64,000 nucleotides of DNA from Cryptomeria japonica (GCF_030272615.1 NC_081415.1:265455925-265519924), one strand, 5' to 3'; counted from the stretch's first letter, positions 23,890 through 35,776 are shown. Translations and numbers: made by a program. Notes: a model not told the origin generated them from the sequence alone.

Positions 23890-24632
23890 TGTAAGGAAAG
23901 AACAGTGCGGAAGACACTCTCCTAATGTCAATTTGTAGGAAATAAAGCAAGTATGTATTAAATTCAATTTACAAAACTTAAAGATGTGCATAGACAAATG
24001 GATAAAAAACCAAAACAAACAACATGATAGAGAAAGAACACAAGAGTTACATGGGAAAAACCCTTACGGGAAAAAAAACCCACCACCTAAAAGAGATCAC
24101 TTTATTTCAGTAAACATATGATTACAATAAAGTTTCAGATCTTTCATTCCAAACATTTACTCTCAGAACTCTTTTCATAGACTAATAGAACAAAAATGTA
24201 TATCATTCAAATGTAGAACATAGCAAATAGCCAACAACAAAAATCGGTTTCCTCTGGGAACATATACTTCTGAAACGATCCCTATCTGTTCAACTGTCTA
24301 TTCGTTCAACCATCAGGAAGCTCAACCATCTTCCCATTCATGAATTCGTGAGAATGAATTATCCCACATTCACCAGGAGACGAGTCAGTTTGTATTCTTA
24401 TACACTTGTGCAACCACATTAACTATCCACATGATTAAACTTTTGACCATTGACCTGTGTGCACATTTGTGGTAAGTCATCACCCATCGGGAAAACTCCC
24501 TCTATCAAAAAGACCAGTTTTGACTTACTCCAATCCTTGATGAACAAGCAATGTGGCTCCATTGGCATAAGACACACCATCGGTAGAACACCCTCAACGA
24601 TAACCCCGATTGGTGATAGGCGACTTCATCAG
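23890..24632 (-). mobile_element. 5' LTR of the copia element, first part (split by gypsy insertion)
   Basis: This segment aligns with the left LTR from its first base (TGTAAGGAAAGAACAGTGCGG against TATAAGGAAAGCACAGTGCGG, compared base by base) to the word CTTCATCAG at 24624-24632, then breaks. The missing remainder resumes at 35645. The total of about 870 bp after removing the duplicated 5 bp fits the 858-bp partner. TATA-like sequence (TATAAGAA, - strand) lies near 24395. Confidence 0.9.
24628..24632. repeat. target-site duplication ATCAG (left of gypsy)
   Basis: ATCAG before the gypsy LTR pairs with ATCGG after the other LTR (35645-35649). The uninterrupted copia LTR at 19588-19592 also reads ATCAG at this place, so the right copy has mutated. 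Confidence 0.85.
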
Positions 24633-25859
24633 TGATAAGTTGAGACTTTCTCATGTTTTTATCATCAAAATTGTTAGGTTTTTGACATCTTTTGGTTTGC
24701 ATAGTAGTAGTGAAGTATTGTAAATTGACTATATGTATTCCATGTGTTAAACCTAAACTTATGAAATCATGTTTGAACTTTGTCGGTCTATTCCTGCAAC
24801 CATGCCATTTATTCCTGCAGCCAAGTGATTTGTTCCTGTTGCTATGCGGATTATTTAGGGTAATATCATATGTGAATTAATGAATGTGTTAATTAAATAA
24901 AATGCATATGCATGTCCTTGTATGTTGTTTTTGTTGTAGTGCAGATAATAAATGATGTCGCGGTGGATATTCTCCTTTCGGGCCTGAAGAAGGAAGAATC
25001 ACATAAGAAATAATTGGAGATCAAACAGAAGAGGAGCCGAGCAAGTGCAAGGTATGGCATGAGTGGAGCAGCCAAGAAGCACTATGGAAGTTTAACTTTA
25101 GTGGGCATTGAATTCACAAAATACTGCCATGACATGCAAAGACTGTGGTTCGGTTTAGATCCATGTTTCCTGCAGCCAAGCTCTAGTTATCTTCTTGATT
25201 AGTCAACCATCTACCTCTTCTTCTGGGCGTGATTTGAGTTGTCCATTGTAGTTGATCTTTGATTTTTAATAAGCTCTTCCTTTTTTCTTAGAGGTTAGAC
25301 AAAATAGAAAGGAATAGAACAGAGAATTTTGATAAGCATTATTGAGTTTTCTTTTCAAACATGTAATCATTTTCAGGAAGCAATGAATAAAAGATATGTT
25401 GTTCTAATCTGTTAAAAGTAGTTTTTTGGAAGCTTGATATCACTCATCCAAGGGGGCCCACTTGGTGAGTGATGTTGTGTTTGTGCTCATTGAAATTAGT
25501 TCTTCTTTAGTTGCAGTTGAAGTTCATGCCTTGACTGTTCTTGCAGCCAAGCCAGAACAGAGTGATTTCTGTTATTTATATTAGATCATTCCAACATTGT
25601 TTTTATAAGTTTTCCTATAGCCTTCTATAATTTCCATTCTTTCCTTTCCTTTCCGCATAATGTTAGTTACTATAGAAATGCAAAATAGCCATTGAAGGAG
25701 CTTAGTGCATATATAGTGCAGACCCATTTCAAGTTTTACGTCCCTGGGTTGATAACTAAATGAACACTAGCCATGAAAACAATAACTTTACCAGATGAAT
25801 GTCCAAACTTTGGGTTGAGATTTCAATTAGAGTTATTATTATTGTAGTTGGAGTAGACA
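24633..25859 (+). mobile_element. 5' LTR of the gypsy element
   Basis: This LTR is 1227 bp, from TGATAAGTTGAGAC to GTTGGAGTAGACA, with the canonical TG...CA ends. It matches 34385-35644 throughout; by eye about 8 of the first 175 positions differ. A TATA-like TATATAG lies at 25710-25716 and is kept in the other LTR. The word TTCCTGCAGCCA and close variants recur inside it (near 24790, 24812, 25167 and 25540). Confidence 0.95.
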
Positions 25860-25863
25860 TTTT

Positions 25864-25881
25864 TGGCATTGTTGTCGGGGA
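25864..25881 (+). other. primer binding site (decayed, Asp-tRNA type)
   Basis: TGGCATTGTTGTCGGGGA follows the LTR after four T residues. Athila/Tat-type plant gypsy elements use TGGCGCCGTTGCCGGGGA, complementary to tRNA-Asp. The three or so differences are mostly C-to-T or G-to-A, as expected of decayed CpG sites. Confidence 0.75.
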
Positions 25882-26182
25882 TGGTGTCAAACTAAGAACC
25901 TTTCATGGTTGTTGTTGTTTTCAATTAATTGTTTTTAGTAATACCTTATTGTTTGAAAAATTTCATGAATCTGCATGCATAGAAGAAGAAGAGACTCGAG
26001 AGGTAGATTTCTGCCCGCTCATTCTAATCATGCAAATGATAATTTCCCAGATATAAATCCTTTTGCTGAAATTTACCAAGCCCCATAGAATTTGAACCAC
26101 CCTAAATCTGAAATTCTGAAAGGTAGTCTTCAGTTTCTTTTTGGTCTTCAAGAAGAAGAATTTCCTATAGTAACAACCCCCA

Positions 26183-27560
26183 ATGCAAGGGAACCCTCCT
26201 CCTGGTGGGAATAATCCACCACCACCACCACCACCAGGTCCAACGTTTGAGTTTCCCATCTTTGATCAACATGATAACGCTAATCTCAAGAACATTCCAG
26301 CATCTTCACCCCCTAAATTCTATGGATTGGTGACAGAGGATCCAAACACATTTCTATTTGAGTTTGATGTTCTCTATAGAATTTTTGACTATACTACAGA
26401 TGCCCATAGACTCAAAAATTTTCCTTCCACTTTGAAGGAGTCATCCTTGAGATGGTTTATGAGCTTGGGTAGTAGCACAATCAATACATGGGATGAGATG
26501 AAATGGTTGTTTCTTGCAAAATACAAAGATTATTGTAGAGGTACTGATCATCATGGAGATGATATCTTTAGAATGACACAAACTGAAGATGAGAGTCTTG
26601 AAGATTACTTGGAAAGGTTTATGTTTAGTGTCAAAAAGTCCAAGCATAGAACTCTCAATGAAGATTCCCTCAAATTAATATTTTTGAGGGGAATCAATGA
26701 TGAATGTACTAATTCCTTGGATCTTATGGGAGGAGGTGATATTACACAATCCACTTGGGCTAAAATAGGACAAATTTGCAAGAAGTATTCCAGATCTACT
26801 TCTAAGAAGAATAGGAGATTTAAACTAGGGGCACCATTATTAGCATCTGGAATTGGAGTTTCTAGATTGGAACTTAGTCATCTGTTAAAGGACTTCAAGG
26901 AGGACATTATAAACAATATGGCTACCCAGTTGGATACACTGGCAGCTAAGAAGAAGCATGAGGAAGCTGATGCATTCCTTGTAGAATTTTGTCCTTATTG
27001 TAAACAGTGAAAGAAAGATTGCAAATGTAAGATGGTTGCAAATGTGGAGGTACCTGACTTCAAGCCAATTCAAGGTGAGGACAAGCAAGTCTTCTATGTT
27101 GCTCAAAGAAGACCAAATTTCAAAAGACAAGGTATGCCACCCGATCCACTTTCTTTTTCTGGTTATAGTGAAAATTCTTATGTACTGAATAACTAATGGC
27201 AATCACCGTATTCTCAAAATCTTGGTACCTATTAAAACTGGTCTAGTTCACAAGGCCAAGGGCAGCATTTTGGTAATCAAATGCCACAGTGGGAGCAGCA
27301 ACAGGGGAACGGGTACCCACCTCAGGGCCAAGGAAACTAGTTTCAAGGGAATTGGCAACCTACTTCTCAATGGAGGGGAAGCCAACCATGGAATGCCCAA
27401 TCTTCTGGTTATCAACTGCCTATTCAGCAGCCACAACTTTTTGCTTTAATGCCTCCTCCTGCAACTACTATTGCACCGCCTAAACCAACACAATTGCCTA
27501 CTCAACCATTGCTAAATCCAAATATCAAGTCTCAGCAACAACAACAAGCTTATTCAGCAT
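26183..27560 (+). pseudogene. gypsy gag
   Basis: Gypsy-type gag, the capsid protein. The start chosen is ATG 26183, followed by a Pro-rich N terminus. The retrotransposon gag domain lies at about residues 45-190: PPKFYGLVTEDPNTFLFEFD, LKNFPSTLKESSLRWFMSLG, TWDEMKWLFLAKYKDYC and DESLEDYLERFM. A TGA at 27008-27010 interrupts just after a C-P-Y-C pair, probably a Trp codon in the ancestor. A Gln/Pro-rich tail continues to about 27560 with more stops (27196-27198, 27233-27235) and at least one frame change. The Athila/Tat clade is suggested by gag and by the primer site. Confidence 0.9.
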
Positions 27561-27764
27561 CAGTACCCAGCCTATTATTTATCACTAGATGACATTCACC
27601 TCCAATTTGGAACAAATTTACCTAATCCCTCTCATCCAGTTATCACTGAGGTACAGGAGGAGCAAGAAATCTCTAATCCAATAGATACAATACCTCATTA
27701 TCAAATATTTCCACCATTTCCCCATAGATTGCAAGAAAAAGAAGTCCCCACTGAACAATAGCAA

Positions 27765-28574
27765 AGTTTTGATATTATTGATCAACTGAAACACATTTGT
27801 GTTAAAATTCCATTGTTGCAAGCAATAAAGGATGTTCCCATATATGGTAAGGCATTGAGAGAAGCATGTCTTAAAAAACCTGGCAGGAAGAAAAAGGATC
27901 CACAAATAGTTCATGTTATGGGTCAACTAGCTGATATTATGTTAGGTAAGGTTGCCATTCCAATGTATACTGATCCATGTAGTCCTATTGTGAGTATAGT
28001 CATTAATGGCAGTCAAATAAAAAATGTTTTGATTGATTTAGGGGCAGCCATTAATGTAATGACAATGGAAGTAATGAAACATCTTGAGATCAATAGTTTA
28101 AGGCCTACACCCACAGTTCTACAACTTGTTGATGGCTTTATAGTGAGACCCGATGGTATCATAGAGGATGTAGTAGTTATTCTAGATTCCTGGGAATATC
28201 CTGCAGACTCTATGGTTTTATCTCCAAAGGCAACATTGGGAGGATATCCGGTCATTTTGGGTAGACCTTGGCTTGCCACAGCTGATGTATATATTGCATG
28301 TAGATCAAGGGATATGACTATTTTAAATGGGATTTCTATAAAAACATTAGCTTTGTATTCTCCAGCACAACCCCAACTTGAACAACAACAAGCCGTTTGG
28401 CCTATCTTGGAAGAAGAATCTAAAGAAATTGACTCTATTAATCACCTTATGATGATTAATCGAGGACCACTCATGCATTTATATGATGAGGAATCAATGC
28501 AGGCATTGGTTCTGAATATTGCAGGTTTGGACTTTCCTGTAGCCACTGATATATTGCATACTCTATTGCCATAG
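27765..28574 (+). pseudogene. gypsy protease
   Basis: This is the aspartic protease part of pol, with the upstream linker KIPLLQAIKDVPIYGKALRE that precedes it in plant gypsy elements. The active site reads KNVLIDLGAAINVM; Asp-Leu-Gly-Ala is usual in the Athila/Tat clade, so it is not counted as damage. A flap-like VVILDSWEYPADSMVL and ILGRPWLATADV follow. A TAG at 28572-28574 (probably from CAG) splits it from RT in the same frame. Confidence 0.85.
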
Positions 28575-30056
28575 GAATTATCTTCTTCTCATTTTTCTGA
28601 TATAAACCAAATTGATCTTACTACTAAGATAGAGGTGGAATGGAATAAATATTTGAATATCAATAGAGATCTATCAGATACTCAAAAAGAGGGCCTTGTG
28701 GACTTGCTGAAACTTCATAAAAATGCTTTTGCATGGGATTACAAGGATATGAATGGGATTGATCCAACAGTTTGTACCCACCATATTTATATAAAAGATG
28801 AGTGTTGCCCACTCAGACAACCTCAAAGAAGAGTCAATCCTTCCTTGAAGGAGATAGTTAAAGAAGAATTGCAGAAATTGTTAAAAGTTGGGTTTAGCTA
28901 TCCTATCTCTGACAGTCAATGGGTATCACCTCTGGTGATAGTCCCTAAAAAATGAGGAAAATGGAGGGTATGTGTTGATTATAGATCTCTGAGCTTTGCA
29001 ACAAGAAAAGATCATTTTCCATTACCATTTGTGGATCAAGTATTAGATTCTCTAGTTGGTAAAAGATATTTTTCATTCCTTGATGGATTTAGTGGCTATA
29101 ATAAGATCCAGATAGCCCCCAAGGATCAAGAGAAGAAAACATTTACTTTCCCATGGGGCACGTATGCATATTTTGTTCTTCCTTTTGGGTTGTGTAATGC
29201 TCCAACCACTTTTCAAAGAGTAGTGATCAATATATTTTCTGAAATTTCTCAAGATATTATGGAAATTTACATGGATGACTTTACAACTTATGGTTCTGAA
29301 TTTGAGCAAGCATTGGGTAATCTGGATAAAGTTTTGCAGCGATGTGAAGACTACAATTTGTCCTTAGATAGTGAGAAATGTTTCATCATGATGGAAGAAG
29401 GAATAGTCCTTGGTAATCATATCTTTGTACAAGGCATCCAAGTGGATCCAACAAATATTGAGGTCATTCAGCATATTAATGACCCTTTGAAGCAAAAAGA
29501 TGTAAGAAGTTTTCTTGGTCATGCTAGATACTACAGATGGTTTATCAAAGATTTCAGTAAAATTGCAAGTCCCTTATATTCACTGCTTACTAAAGATGCA
29601 GAATTTAAATGGACCCCAACATGCAATGAAGCTTTCTTAAAGCTTAAGCATGCTTTGACTCAAGCACCAGTTCTTAAAGGGCCATAGCGGTCTCTGCCAT
29701 TCCAAATCCATACGGATGCATTTGATTATGCAATAGGAGCAGTGTTAGGACAAAGAATTGACAAATTAGAAAATGCAATATATTATATTAGCAAGAATTT
29801 GCAGGGACCTGACTTGAATTACACAATTACTGAAAAGGAAATGCTAGCTATCATATATGCACTTAACAAATTTAGACACTATATCACAGGATATCCCATA
29901 TTTGTGCATACAGATCATATTGCAATTAGATATCTCATGAATAAGTCATCAATCACTAGTAGATTAGCTCGCTGGTTATTGTTGATGCAAGAATTTGATA
30001 TCACAGTTGTTTATAAACTAGGAAAGTCTAATGTTGTTGCAGATTATCTTTCATGA
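28575..30056 (+). pseudogene. gypsy reverse transcriptase and RNase H
   Basis: RT and RNase H of pol stay in one frame with the protease and are broken only by stops (28953-28955, 29685-29687 and 30054-30056). RT motifs in order are VSPLVIVPKK, KWRVCVDYRSL, FSFLDGFSGYNKIQIAP, FVLPFGLCNAPTTFQR and the catalytic IYMDDF near 29268. The connection reads VRSFLGHARYYRWFIKDFS. RNase H keeps its acidic residues in HTDAFDYAIGAVLGQ, TITEKEMLAIIYAL and VHTDHIAIRYL. Catalytic residues are thus intact although the frame is not. Confidence 0.95.
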
Positions 30057-31345
30057 CTTCAATTGCAAGAAGATTCTACAGTAATAGATGACACTTTTCC
30101 AGATGAACATTTGTTTCTCATTCAAGCTCACACTCCTTGGCATGCTGATATTGCCAACTATTTAGCTGCAGCTAAGATGCCAGTTTATTTCTCTCTTAAG
30201 GAAAGAAGGTTGCTAGTTTAAAAAAGTTTTAACTTCTCATGGATTGCTGATTGTCTATTTTATACTGGACCTGACCAAGTCATTCGAAGATGTGTCAGAG
30301 AAGATGAAACATATGACATCCTGCATGTATGTCATGATGGGCCACGTGGAGGTCATTTTGCTGCCAAAAGAACAACACTCAAAATACTCAATATAGGATA
30401 CTATTGGCCCACATTACATAAGGATGCAGCTTAGTACACATGGAAATGGGAAGACCTACAAAATCTAATGAGATGCCACTGTATCCTCAAATATCAGTTA
30501 CACCATTCGACAAGTGGGGATTAGATTTTGTTGGCCCATTTGATCCACCTTCTAATGGCAGATCTTATATATTGGTATGTACAGACTATGTAACAAAATG
30601 GGTAGAATCTTGTGCCATGACACATGCAAGAGATAATAAGGTAGCTAAGTTTCTTTATGAAGATATATTTACAAGATATGGAGTACCAAGGGAAATTGTC
30701 TCAGACCAGGGACCTCAATTTACTTCAACATTGATAAAAGCTTTGGTCAATGAATACAATATAAGGCACAAGAAATCTACTCCATATCATCCACGGGCTA
30801 ATGGAAAAATAGAAGTTACAAATAGAGAGCTTGAGGCTATTCTTACAAAAATAGTGTCTATTCACAAGAAAGATTGGTCTCACCGGCTTTCAGAAGCAAT
30901 TTGGGCATATAGAACAACTTGGAAAACACCAATTGGTTTCACACCTTTTGAGATGGTTTATGGTAAAACAAAAATGATGCCTATTGAATTTGAGCATAAA
31001 ATCTTGAGGATAGCTTTGTAATTAAATATGACATTGTCTGAAGCACAGAAAGAATGCATTCAACAGTTAAATGTTGTAGATGAATGGAGAAAGATAGTTG
31101 TTCAACAGACATAATTGATTCAAAATCAAAGAGAAAAATGGCATGATAAATATATCAGGGAAAAGAAATTCAAAGATGGTGACTGGGCACTACTGTATGA
31201 TTCCAGCTATAAAGATACTATGGGAAAGCTTCAAACCAAGTGGTTAGGTCCGTATGAGATAGAAGAAGTTTTCCAGAATGAAGTTGTTCATTTGTCCATA
31301 ATTGATCTTGTTCGATTTAAACTCTTAGTAAATGGTCACTGACTA
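30057..31345 (+). pseudogene. gypsy integrase
   Basis: The integrase begins with its zinc domain near 30320 (HVCHDGPRGGHFAAKRTTLK and GYYWPTLHKDA). The C-x2-C half is missing and the frame shifts at about 30430, which points to a small deletion. The core (30440-31021) keeps Asp in GLDFVGPF, Asp in VSDQGPQFTS and Glu in NGKIEVTNREL. The C-terminal GPY-type domain is at 31115-31342 (GDWALLYDSSYKD, KWLGPYEIEEVF, LLVNGH). Further stops lie at 31019 and 31112. Order PR-RT-RH-IN is the gypsy order. Confidence 0.9.
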
Positions 31346-31374
31346 CATCTATATCATAAGCCGGCTACTAAAGA

Positions 31375-31520
31375 AGAGCTCCTGCAGTAGTTTGCTCCAC
31401 AAAATGACATAGAGGTTCTTGCAGCAACTGACAAAGTTCCTACAACAACTGACAAAGTTCCTGCAGCAACACATCAGCTTCTTGTTGCAATTGAGCAAGG
31501 TAATAAAGGTAAAGTTCCTG
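31375..31520 (+). repeat. degenerate repeat of TTCCTGCAGCAACTGACAAAG type
   Basis: Three tandem units of about 24 bp carry CTTGCAGCAACTGACAAAG, CTACAACAACTGACAAAG and CTGCAGCAACACATCAG, followed by weaker versions to about 31520. The CCTGCAGC core is the same word that recurs in the LTRs and in the extra ORF of this element. Confidence 0.75.
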
Positions 31521-31524
31521 TAGT

Positions 31525-32029
31525 CTCTGCAATGAACATATTTGCGGCTTCATAATAAAATATTTTCATATTATATGGGAATATTCTTCTCCATACATAA
31601 AATCCCATCCATGACATTCCATCCCACATTCTTACCTATCATTTCACTTCATTTTGCCATGATTTTTGTACAACTGTAGGTACGTGTATATTGTGTTTTG
31701 TTTTAAGTATGCATTTATTAGTTCATTATGATTATATCTTGTTTAAATCCGTTCCACTACCTGAAATCTTGTCAGCTTGTGTGGACATGTACTAGGTTAC
31801 GTTGGGGGGGCGGTGCTTTATGGTTCAGTTTCCAAAGTGATTAATTATCAGTCATTTTTGGTACTCCGAATTGATTTTTTTTTTTCCATCATTACTTATT
31901 ATGCTATTATTTCACGCAAGGGAATAATAAATTTTGTCGCTAGAATTGAGATATGTAAGGGAATTTCAATTTAGTAAGTCTGTTAGATATTTTGGTTCAG
32001 CTACAAAGGAAAAAATAGCAGAGTAAAAG
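31525..32029 (+). other. spacer between gypsy pol and the extra ORF
   Basis: About 500 bp of non-coding sequence with T-rich runs and a G run (31804-31810). No domain was recognised. Splice-acceptor-like TTGGTTCAG occurs near 31992-32000, which could serve a spliced message for the downstream ORF, but this is only a possibility. Confidence 0.4.
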
Positions 32030-34360
32030 ATGGGTGGTGATCCAATTCATCATGAGCCAATGGTTCATGAAGTGTTGTTGAGGGATGCTCTTTGTGAGCA
32101 TTATTTCAGACACCACAACTGGTTGGATTACTTCTTGAAAATCAAGGATTATAACGAAGAAATTGCTGCAAAATTTATGCATTCCTTTAATGAAGGAGAA
32201 GCTATAGTTAAAGGTTTGAGGGTTATTGCTACGGAGCAGTGAATAGCAGAAGTAACGAGGTTGCCATGGGAAGGAGAGCTATTTCCATAATCAAAAAATG
32301 CAAGGAGTGCCAGGGCAGAGTTCACAATTCCCACGGATGGACCCTTAATGGTGGACTAACAAGGAACTAGAAGGGTTTCTCTACCAGCACATTGGCCTCA
32401 GGTAGCTTTGTATGTTATGAAATACATCACATGTGAGGGGAGATATTCAAATTTGCATTCACCTCATTTTAAATTACTTAGTCATATGCAACATGGCTGG
32501 CGAGTCAATGTTCCTAATTTCTTATACCACCTCATTTCTACAAGCACTAAGGAGACGCAAAAAAATGGAATCACTTTGTTAGCCATCATGGATTGATTAA
32601 GATATTTGTACAACAGTCCCTAAGAGATGTTTCACAAATGGAATGGGGCGTATTTGAGGATATACAACAATTTAGTGTTAAAGATGCCCCTGTTGCAGAT
32701 AACCCGCTGGTTGAAGAAGAAAATGTTGCAGAACCCTCTTCCCTCGTAGTTGTTGCTGATGAGGATTTGCTTGTTGATGAAGGAGCTGCGGTTATTATGG
32801 AGGAAAAGACAACGGAATCAAGTGAAGAACAACCCTCTACTTCTCTTCAAAGAGATTTGTCTTTTTTGCAAAGGAAGGGAAAAGAGTTGGAAAGGGATGA
32901 AACAGATGAAGAACTCATGACCCAGCCGCAGGTAACTCAGATTCCTCCTGCAGCCAAGAGGCGTAGGACAAAACTAAAAACTCCTGCAGCAACTGAAGCA
33001 ACTCCTGCAGCCATTCCAAAAGTTTATGTAAGAAGAACATGTAGCAAGACATAAAAGACTTATCCTGTGGGTAATCCGACAGAGGTTATTATAGTGGAAA
33101 CTTTTGAGGAAGGAAGCCCTACAGATATTGAAATTCAAGAAGGAAGCCTTATGGAGGATGAAATCCAAGAAAAATTTGCTAAGGATAAATTAGCAAATCT
33201 TGCTTATGTGGCACAGCAATTTGAAGAAATTGTTCTAGATATTCCACAACAGCCTGAAGAAAATATTGGAGAGATGTTAGTGCAGATTGAAGAGTTTATC
33301 GAGGAAATCCCACGGTCTAAGGTAGCACCTATTAGATCTCCTTCATCCATAAATAGTTTATCTATTGCTTTAACATTTTTTAGACAATGGGAAATAGAAA
33401 GGGATAAGTTGCAAGGGATTATTGATAAACAACAAAAAGAAATTGAAAAGAGAGATAACAAAATTGAGGAATTAGAGGCTAAGGTGGAAATAATTTCTGG
33501 TATGGTTCCTGTGTTGATTCAGTGTAGGTCACCTCCAAGAGTTTATGTAGTTCACTTAAAGAGCAGTATCTGAACTTCAAACTAAACCGCATTGTTAGGG
33601 ACCTTAGCCCCTCTTTAGAAACATCTAAAGAATTTTTTTATGCTTACCAAACCTCTCCACCTGTTGTGAAGAATTTGCTATGTGAATTGTACTTACATAA
33701 CTATGTTGTACCCTCAAACAGAGAGTGGAACCCTTTATTGTATATTGGGGATATCCATATCAAATATTTAATGTCATGGATCCAAAATGAGATTATCATG
33801 GGGGCACAAGTCAAGGAGGATGAAAAATTAGAGTTTGACTTTCCATTACCATTAAGGAGGGAATCAGAAGCACCGAGAGTTCTTTATTATGATTGGTAGA
33901 AGTTACTGGTAAGAGATGATGTTAGAGAATTAGTGCTTCCAATGAGAGAAAAAGTCTATCAAGCATATGAGCATTTGATTCAGATTGACAGGACAACTGC
34001 AATAGAAGGGTTAACTCAGCGCTGGAATAATCTACTGGAACAGTTAAAACAAGGAGAACCTTATTCACTACAAATTTTTTATGCAGCCATGCAAAGAGCT
34101 CCTAGATATATACAGTTAGGCAGGGAGAAAGCCAACAAATGGCTACCATTGATCTTTCAACCCCCAATCCTTATGTGGCCACTTTTGGCATGTTAGCCTA
34201 TGGAGCAAAACTATGATGCAGTCACAGAAGAAACAACTAGATGGTCCAGGCTGGAAAAAATGAAAGGATTTTATTGGAACTTGGATTCAAGAAGGACAAG
34301 TCAGGGCACCATTTAAGAGTTACAGCAAGAGTCAGAAATTTTCCTTTTGTTGTAGGATTA
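32030..34360 (+). pseudogene. extra ORF between gypsy integrase and 3' LTR
   Basis: A decayed ORF of about 750 codons in the position of the third (env-like) ORF of Athila-type elements. It starts MGGDPIHHEPMVHE at 32030 and shows KFMHSFNEGEAIVKGLRVIA, then VALYVMKYITCEGRYSNLHS and GWRVNVPNFLYHLI. This pattern resembles the putative plant transposon protein domain found in plant retroelements. A Glu-rich acidic middle (32593-33054) holds EQPSTS and PPAAKRRRTKL, a possible nuclear signal. A coiled coil (33360-33500) and a C-terminal part (QRWNNLLEQLKQGEPYSLQI) follow. Stops lie at about 32240, 32289 and 32356, with several frame changes. No signal peptide or membrane span is seen, so an envelope role is not supported. 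Confidence 0.7.
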
Positions 34361-34370
34361 GCAAACTCTT

Positions 34371-34383
34371 AAAGTTGGGGGGC
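34371..34383 (+). other. polypurine tract of the gypsy element
   Basis: AAAGTTGGGGGGC lies directly upstream of the 3' LTR start TGATAAG, matching the expected plus-strand priming site. Confidence 0.85.
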
Positions 34384-34384
34384 A

Positions 34385-35644
34385 TGATAAGTTGAGACTT
34401 TGTCATGTTTTTATCATCAAAACTCTTGGGTTTTTGACATCTTTTGGTTTGCATAGTAGTAGTGAAGTATTGTAAATTGGCTATATGTATTCCATGTGTT
34501 AAACCTGAACTTATGAAATCATGTTTGAACTTTGTCGGTCTACTCCTGCAGCCATGCCATTTATTCCTGCAGCAAAGTGATTTCTTCCTATTGCTATGTG
34601 GATTATTTAGGGTAATATCATATGTGAATTAATGAATGTGTTAATTAAATTAACTACATATGCATGTCCTTGTATGTTGTTTTTGTTGTAGTGCAGATAA
34701 TAAATGATGTCGCGGTGGATATTCTCCTTTCGCACCTGAGAAGGAAGAATCACATAAGAAATAACTGGAGATCAAACAGAAGAGGAGCCGAGCAAGCGCA
34801 AGGTATAGCATGAGCAGAGCAACCAAGCAGCACTAAGGAAGTTTAACTGTAGTGGGCATTGAATTCGCAAAATACCGCCACGACATGCAAAGACTGTGGT
34901 TTGGTTTAGATCCACGTTCCCTGCAGCCAAGCTCTAGTTATCTTCGTCATCAGTCAATCATCCGCCTCTTCTTCTGGGCATGATTTGAGTTTTTCATTGC
35001 AGTTGATCTTTGCTTTTTAATAAGCTCTTCCTTTTTTCTTAGAGGTTAGACATAATAGAAAGAAATAGAGTAGAGAATTTTGATAAGCATTCTTGAGTTT
35101 TCTTTTCAAACATGTAATCATTTTCAGGAAGCAATGAATAAAAGATATGTTGTTCTGATCTGTTAAAAGTAGTTTTCTGGAAGCTTGATATCACTCATCC
35201 AAGGGGGCCCACTTGGTGAGTGATCCTGTATTTCTTCTCATTGAAATTAATTATTCTTTAGTTGCAGTAGAAGTTCGTGCCTTGACTATTCCTGCAGCCA
35301 CTAGAAATAGATCCACTGACTATTCCTACAGCCAAGCCAGAACAGAGTGATTTCTATTATTTATATTAGATCATTCCAACATTGTTTTTATAAGTTTTCC
35401 TGTAGCCTTCTATAATTTCCATTCTTTCCTTTTCTTTCCGCATAATTTTAGTTACTACAGCAATGCAAAATAGCCATTAAAGGAGCTTAGTGCATATATA
35501 GTGCAGACCCATTTCAAGTTTTACGTCCCTGGGCTGATAACTAAATGAACACTAGCCATGAAAATAGTAACTTTACCAGATGAATGTCCAAACTTCGGGT
35601 TGAGATTTCAATTAGAGTTATTATTATTATAGTTGGACTAGACA
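34385..35644 (+). mobile_element. 3' LTR of the gypsy element
   Basis: This LTR is 1260 bp, from TGATAAG to GGACTAGACA. It is 33 bp longer than its partner. The difference is explained by an extra 34 bp at about 35284-35317, where GACTATTCCTGCAGCCA recurs at an offset of 34 bp, minus one base elsewhere (near 34739). Confidence 0.95.
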
Positions 35645-35776
35645 ATCGGCATAATGTCTGCTATCGGAAAAACCTCCATCGAGCTACTCCGATCTTCGAT
35701 AGAGCGACTTCATTGGCATAGGCTACTCTGATCAACACGAACAAAGGTAAAGTGAATTCGAGGCACTTTTCCAACA
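35645..35776 (-). mobile_element. 5' LTR of the copia element, second part
   Basis: The first five bases, ATCGG, are the gypsy target duplication. The segment then aligns with 19593-19719 of the intact LTR (words ACCTCCAT, CATAGGCTACT, GATCAACA and GAGGCACTTTTCCAACA). It completes the LTR broken at 24632. Confidence 0.9.

Noticed and set aside
28045-28062. Gypsy protease D-L-G-A read as a damaged active site
   Set aside because: D-L-G-A is normal for Athila/Tat-type proteases; only the copia copy at 23.0 kb was counted as a lesion.
32030-34360. Envelope gene in the gypsy element
   Set aside because: Position fits, but no signal peptide or membrane span is visible and the N-terminal half matches a non-envelope module also found in LINEs.
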